Part shown: positions 63,136-64,000 of the stretch, piece by piece
How positions within the stretch are numbered: the first letter of the stretch is position 1
Layout: the number at the start of each line of letters is the position of its first letter
Assembly: GCA_023407575.1 (NCBI GenBank)
Contig: JAEYLX010000026.1
Coordinates: 571,883-635,882, forward strand
From: Bacillota bacterium
Lineage (GTDB): Bacteria; Bacillota; Clostridia; Lachnospirales; Lachnospiraceae
DNA length: 64,000 nucleotides
Reading direction: 5' to 3'
Made by a program: the position numbers and the translations under genes
The notes under the pieces: model-generated
What the model saw: the letters and a program-made list of their open reading frames with translations, nothing else
Told to the model about the DNA's origin: nothing
Database searches by the model: none

Positions 63136-64000
63136 ATGATAAGTAATTATTTATGTCCGAGTACAGTTAATATAAAAAATAATCGTAAGAGAATTACAGC
63201 ATTGCTTATGATAGGCGTGTTTATAACCATATTTATTATAGCATTGCGATTACCGTCTAGTGCAAGTGCGGAAAGTAGTGATTTTTAAATAGAAAATGGG
63301 GTTCTTACACATTATTATGGAACTGAGAACGTTGTAATAATACCAAATTCGGTTACTTCAATCGGAGCCTTTGTGTTTGATAGTGATAGTACGATAACAA
63401 AAGTTATTATACCAGACTCTGTTATTTCAATTGGAACACAGGCCTTTTGGAATTGTACCAATTTATCTAAAATTGACATACCTAGCACTATAACATATAT
63501 AGGGCATGATGCTTTTTCTTTAACTCCGTGGTTGGAAACTCAACAGAAAAATAATCCGCTAGTAGTAGTTAATGGAATATTAGTCGATGGTCGTGCTAGT
63601 GAAGGTTCTGTGATTATCGGAGACGATGTAACAAGTATTTGTGGCGGGGCATTTTCTTTTAATAATAAGATAACTAAGATAACATTATCAAATACAGTTA
63701 AAAAAATTGGATCAGAAGCTTTTGTATACTGTAGGAATTTAAAGGCAGTTGTTATGAAAGATTCTGTCTATGAGTTAGGAGAACGTGTATTTTTTTCTTG
63801 CAGGTCACTAACATATGTAAAACTTTCAAATTCTTTAAAATCCATTCCGGAAGGTACTTTTGAAAAATGTACCAAATTAGTTAATGTAACCATACCATAT
63901 TCAGTTACGAAGATTGGAACAGCATTTGATGGTTGTAGTAAATTAGGTAAAGTTACAATATCAGAAAATGTAGCTTTAATAGAGGAAGGTACATTTGATT
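63136..64000 (+). pseudogene. BspA-type leucine-rich-repeat surface protein interrupted by a stop, 3' end outside window
   Basis: From the ATG at 63136 (AGGAG 10 bases upstream) an ORF encodes a signal peptide (helix around residues 22-40, then SASA) and SSDF, then meets TAA at 63286-63288. The same frame then stays open to the window end. It encodes IENGVLTHYYGTENVVIIP and repeats of the BspA (LRR_5) type such as NSVTSIGAFVF, CTNLSKIDIPSTITYIGHDAF and CTKLVNVTIPYSVTKIG. Family members often start DFEIENGVL, so one change of GAA to TAA explains the stop. It may be a recent pseudogene, a phase-type off state or a sequencing error. Such proteins are adhesins or surface proteins. Confidence 0.75.

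Noticed and set aside
1..64000. tRNA or rRNA genes, CRISPR arrays, insertion sequences, prophage genes
   Set aside because: On reading both strands I saw no tRNA T-loop consensus in a cloverleaf context, no regular spaced repeats, and no transposase, integrase or phage structural motifs.

Overview
The window is low-GC DNA with strong AGGAGG-type ribosome sites and many U-tailed intrinsic terminators. Two tandem SleC-type cortex-lytic genes and a small acid-soluble spore protein gene indicate an endospore-forming Clostridia. Xylose genes, a GH94 phosphorylase and a modular GH16 glucanase fit a plant-polysaccharide-degrading member of the Lachnospiraceae (Lachnoclostridium phytofermentans-like). 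This placement is by gene content only. Most of the window is ordinary chromosomal housekeeping, with several accessory islands.

Layout. 1-3.6 kb: end of a polysaccharide deacetylase, then two sleC paralogues on the minus strand. 3.9-8.2 kb: carAB. 8.4-12.7 kb: small membrane proteins, a GNAT acetyltransferase, an APH-like kinase, a glyoxalase-fold protein and a secreted Ig-like protein. 13-18.6 kb: an OmpR/histidine-kinase pair, a 6S RNA gene not apparent from ORFs, nadE and a DegV protein. 18.7-27.3 kb: an FMN-bind-like membrane protein, addB-addA and a SASP. 27.4-30.5 kb: a ROK repressor divergent from xylB, with a repeat-rich intergenic region. 30.8-36.2 kb: a lasso-peptide biosynthetic cluster (RRE, cyclase, nucleotidyltransferase, HprK-like kinase, B2 protease). 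Its 43-residue precursor gene lies on the opposite strand at 33139-33270 and is too short for ordinary gene finding. 36.4-43.9 kb: a methyltransferase, hslO, a GH94 phosphorylase, a small membrane protein, a lipoprotein and an ion-transporter-family permease. 44.3-48.3 kb: purC, purF and purB as separate units. 48.5-53.7 kb: an aminoglycoside-nucleotidyltransferase-like gene, a CD3324-type regulator preceded by a 13-codon leader ORF and a folded RNA, and an AraC regulator divergent from a GH16 lipoprotein with a direct-repeat operator between them. 54-55.8 kb: a RelA/SpoT-domain gene in a tight operon with two small unknown genes. 55.9-64 kb: a LysR regulator, dut, a zinc phospholipase-C-like gene, a VOC protein, fosX, purA, a Uup-like ABC-F ATPase, and the start of a BspA-type leucine-rich-repeat surface protein interrupted by an in-frame stop.

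How the genes work together. The lasso genes form a self-consistent pathway. The predicted core SGLVILPIEILTVQGPS has Ser1 and Glu9 placed for a nine-residue macrolactam ring. It ends in Ser, the residue that HprK-like lasso kinases phosphorylate. The most interesting items are this cluster with its convergent precursor, the leader-peptide element before the CD3324 gene, the RelA/SpoT three-gene operon and the AraC direct repeats upstream of the GH16 gene. All functional calls come from reading motifs; no database search was possible.
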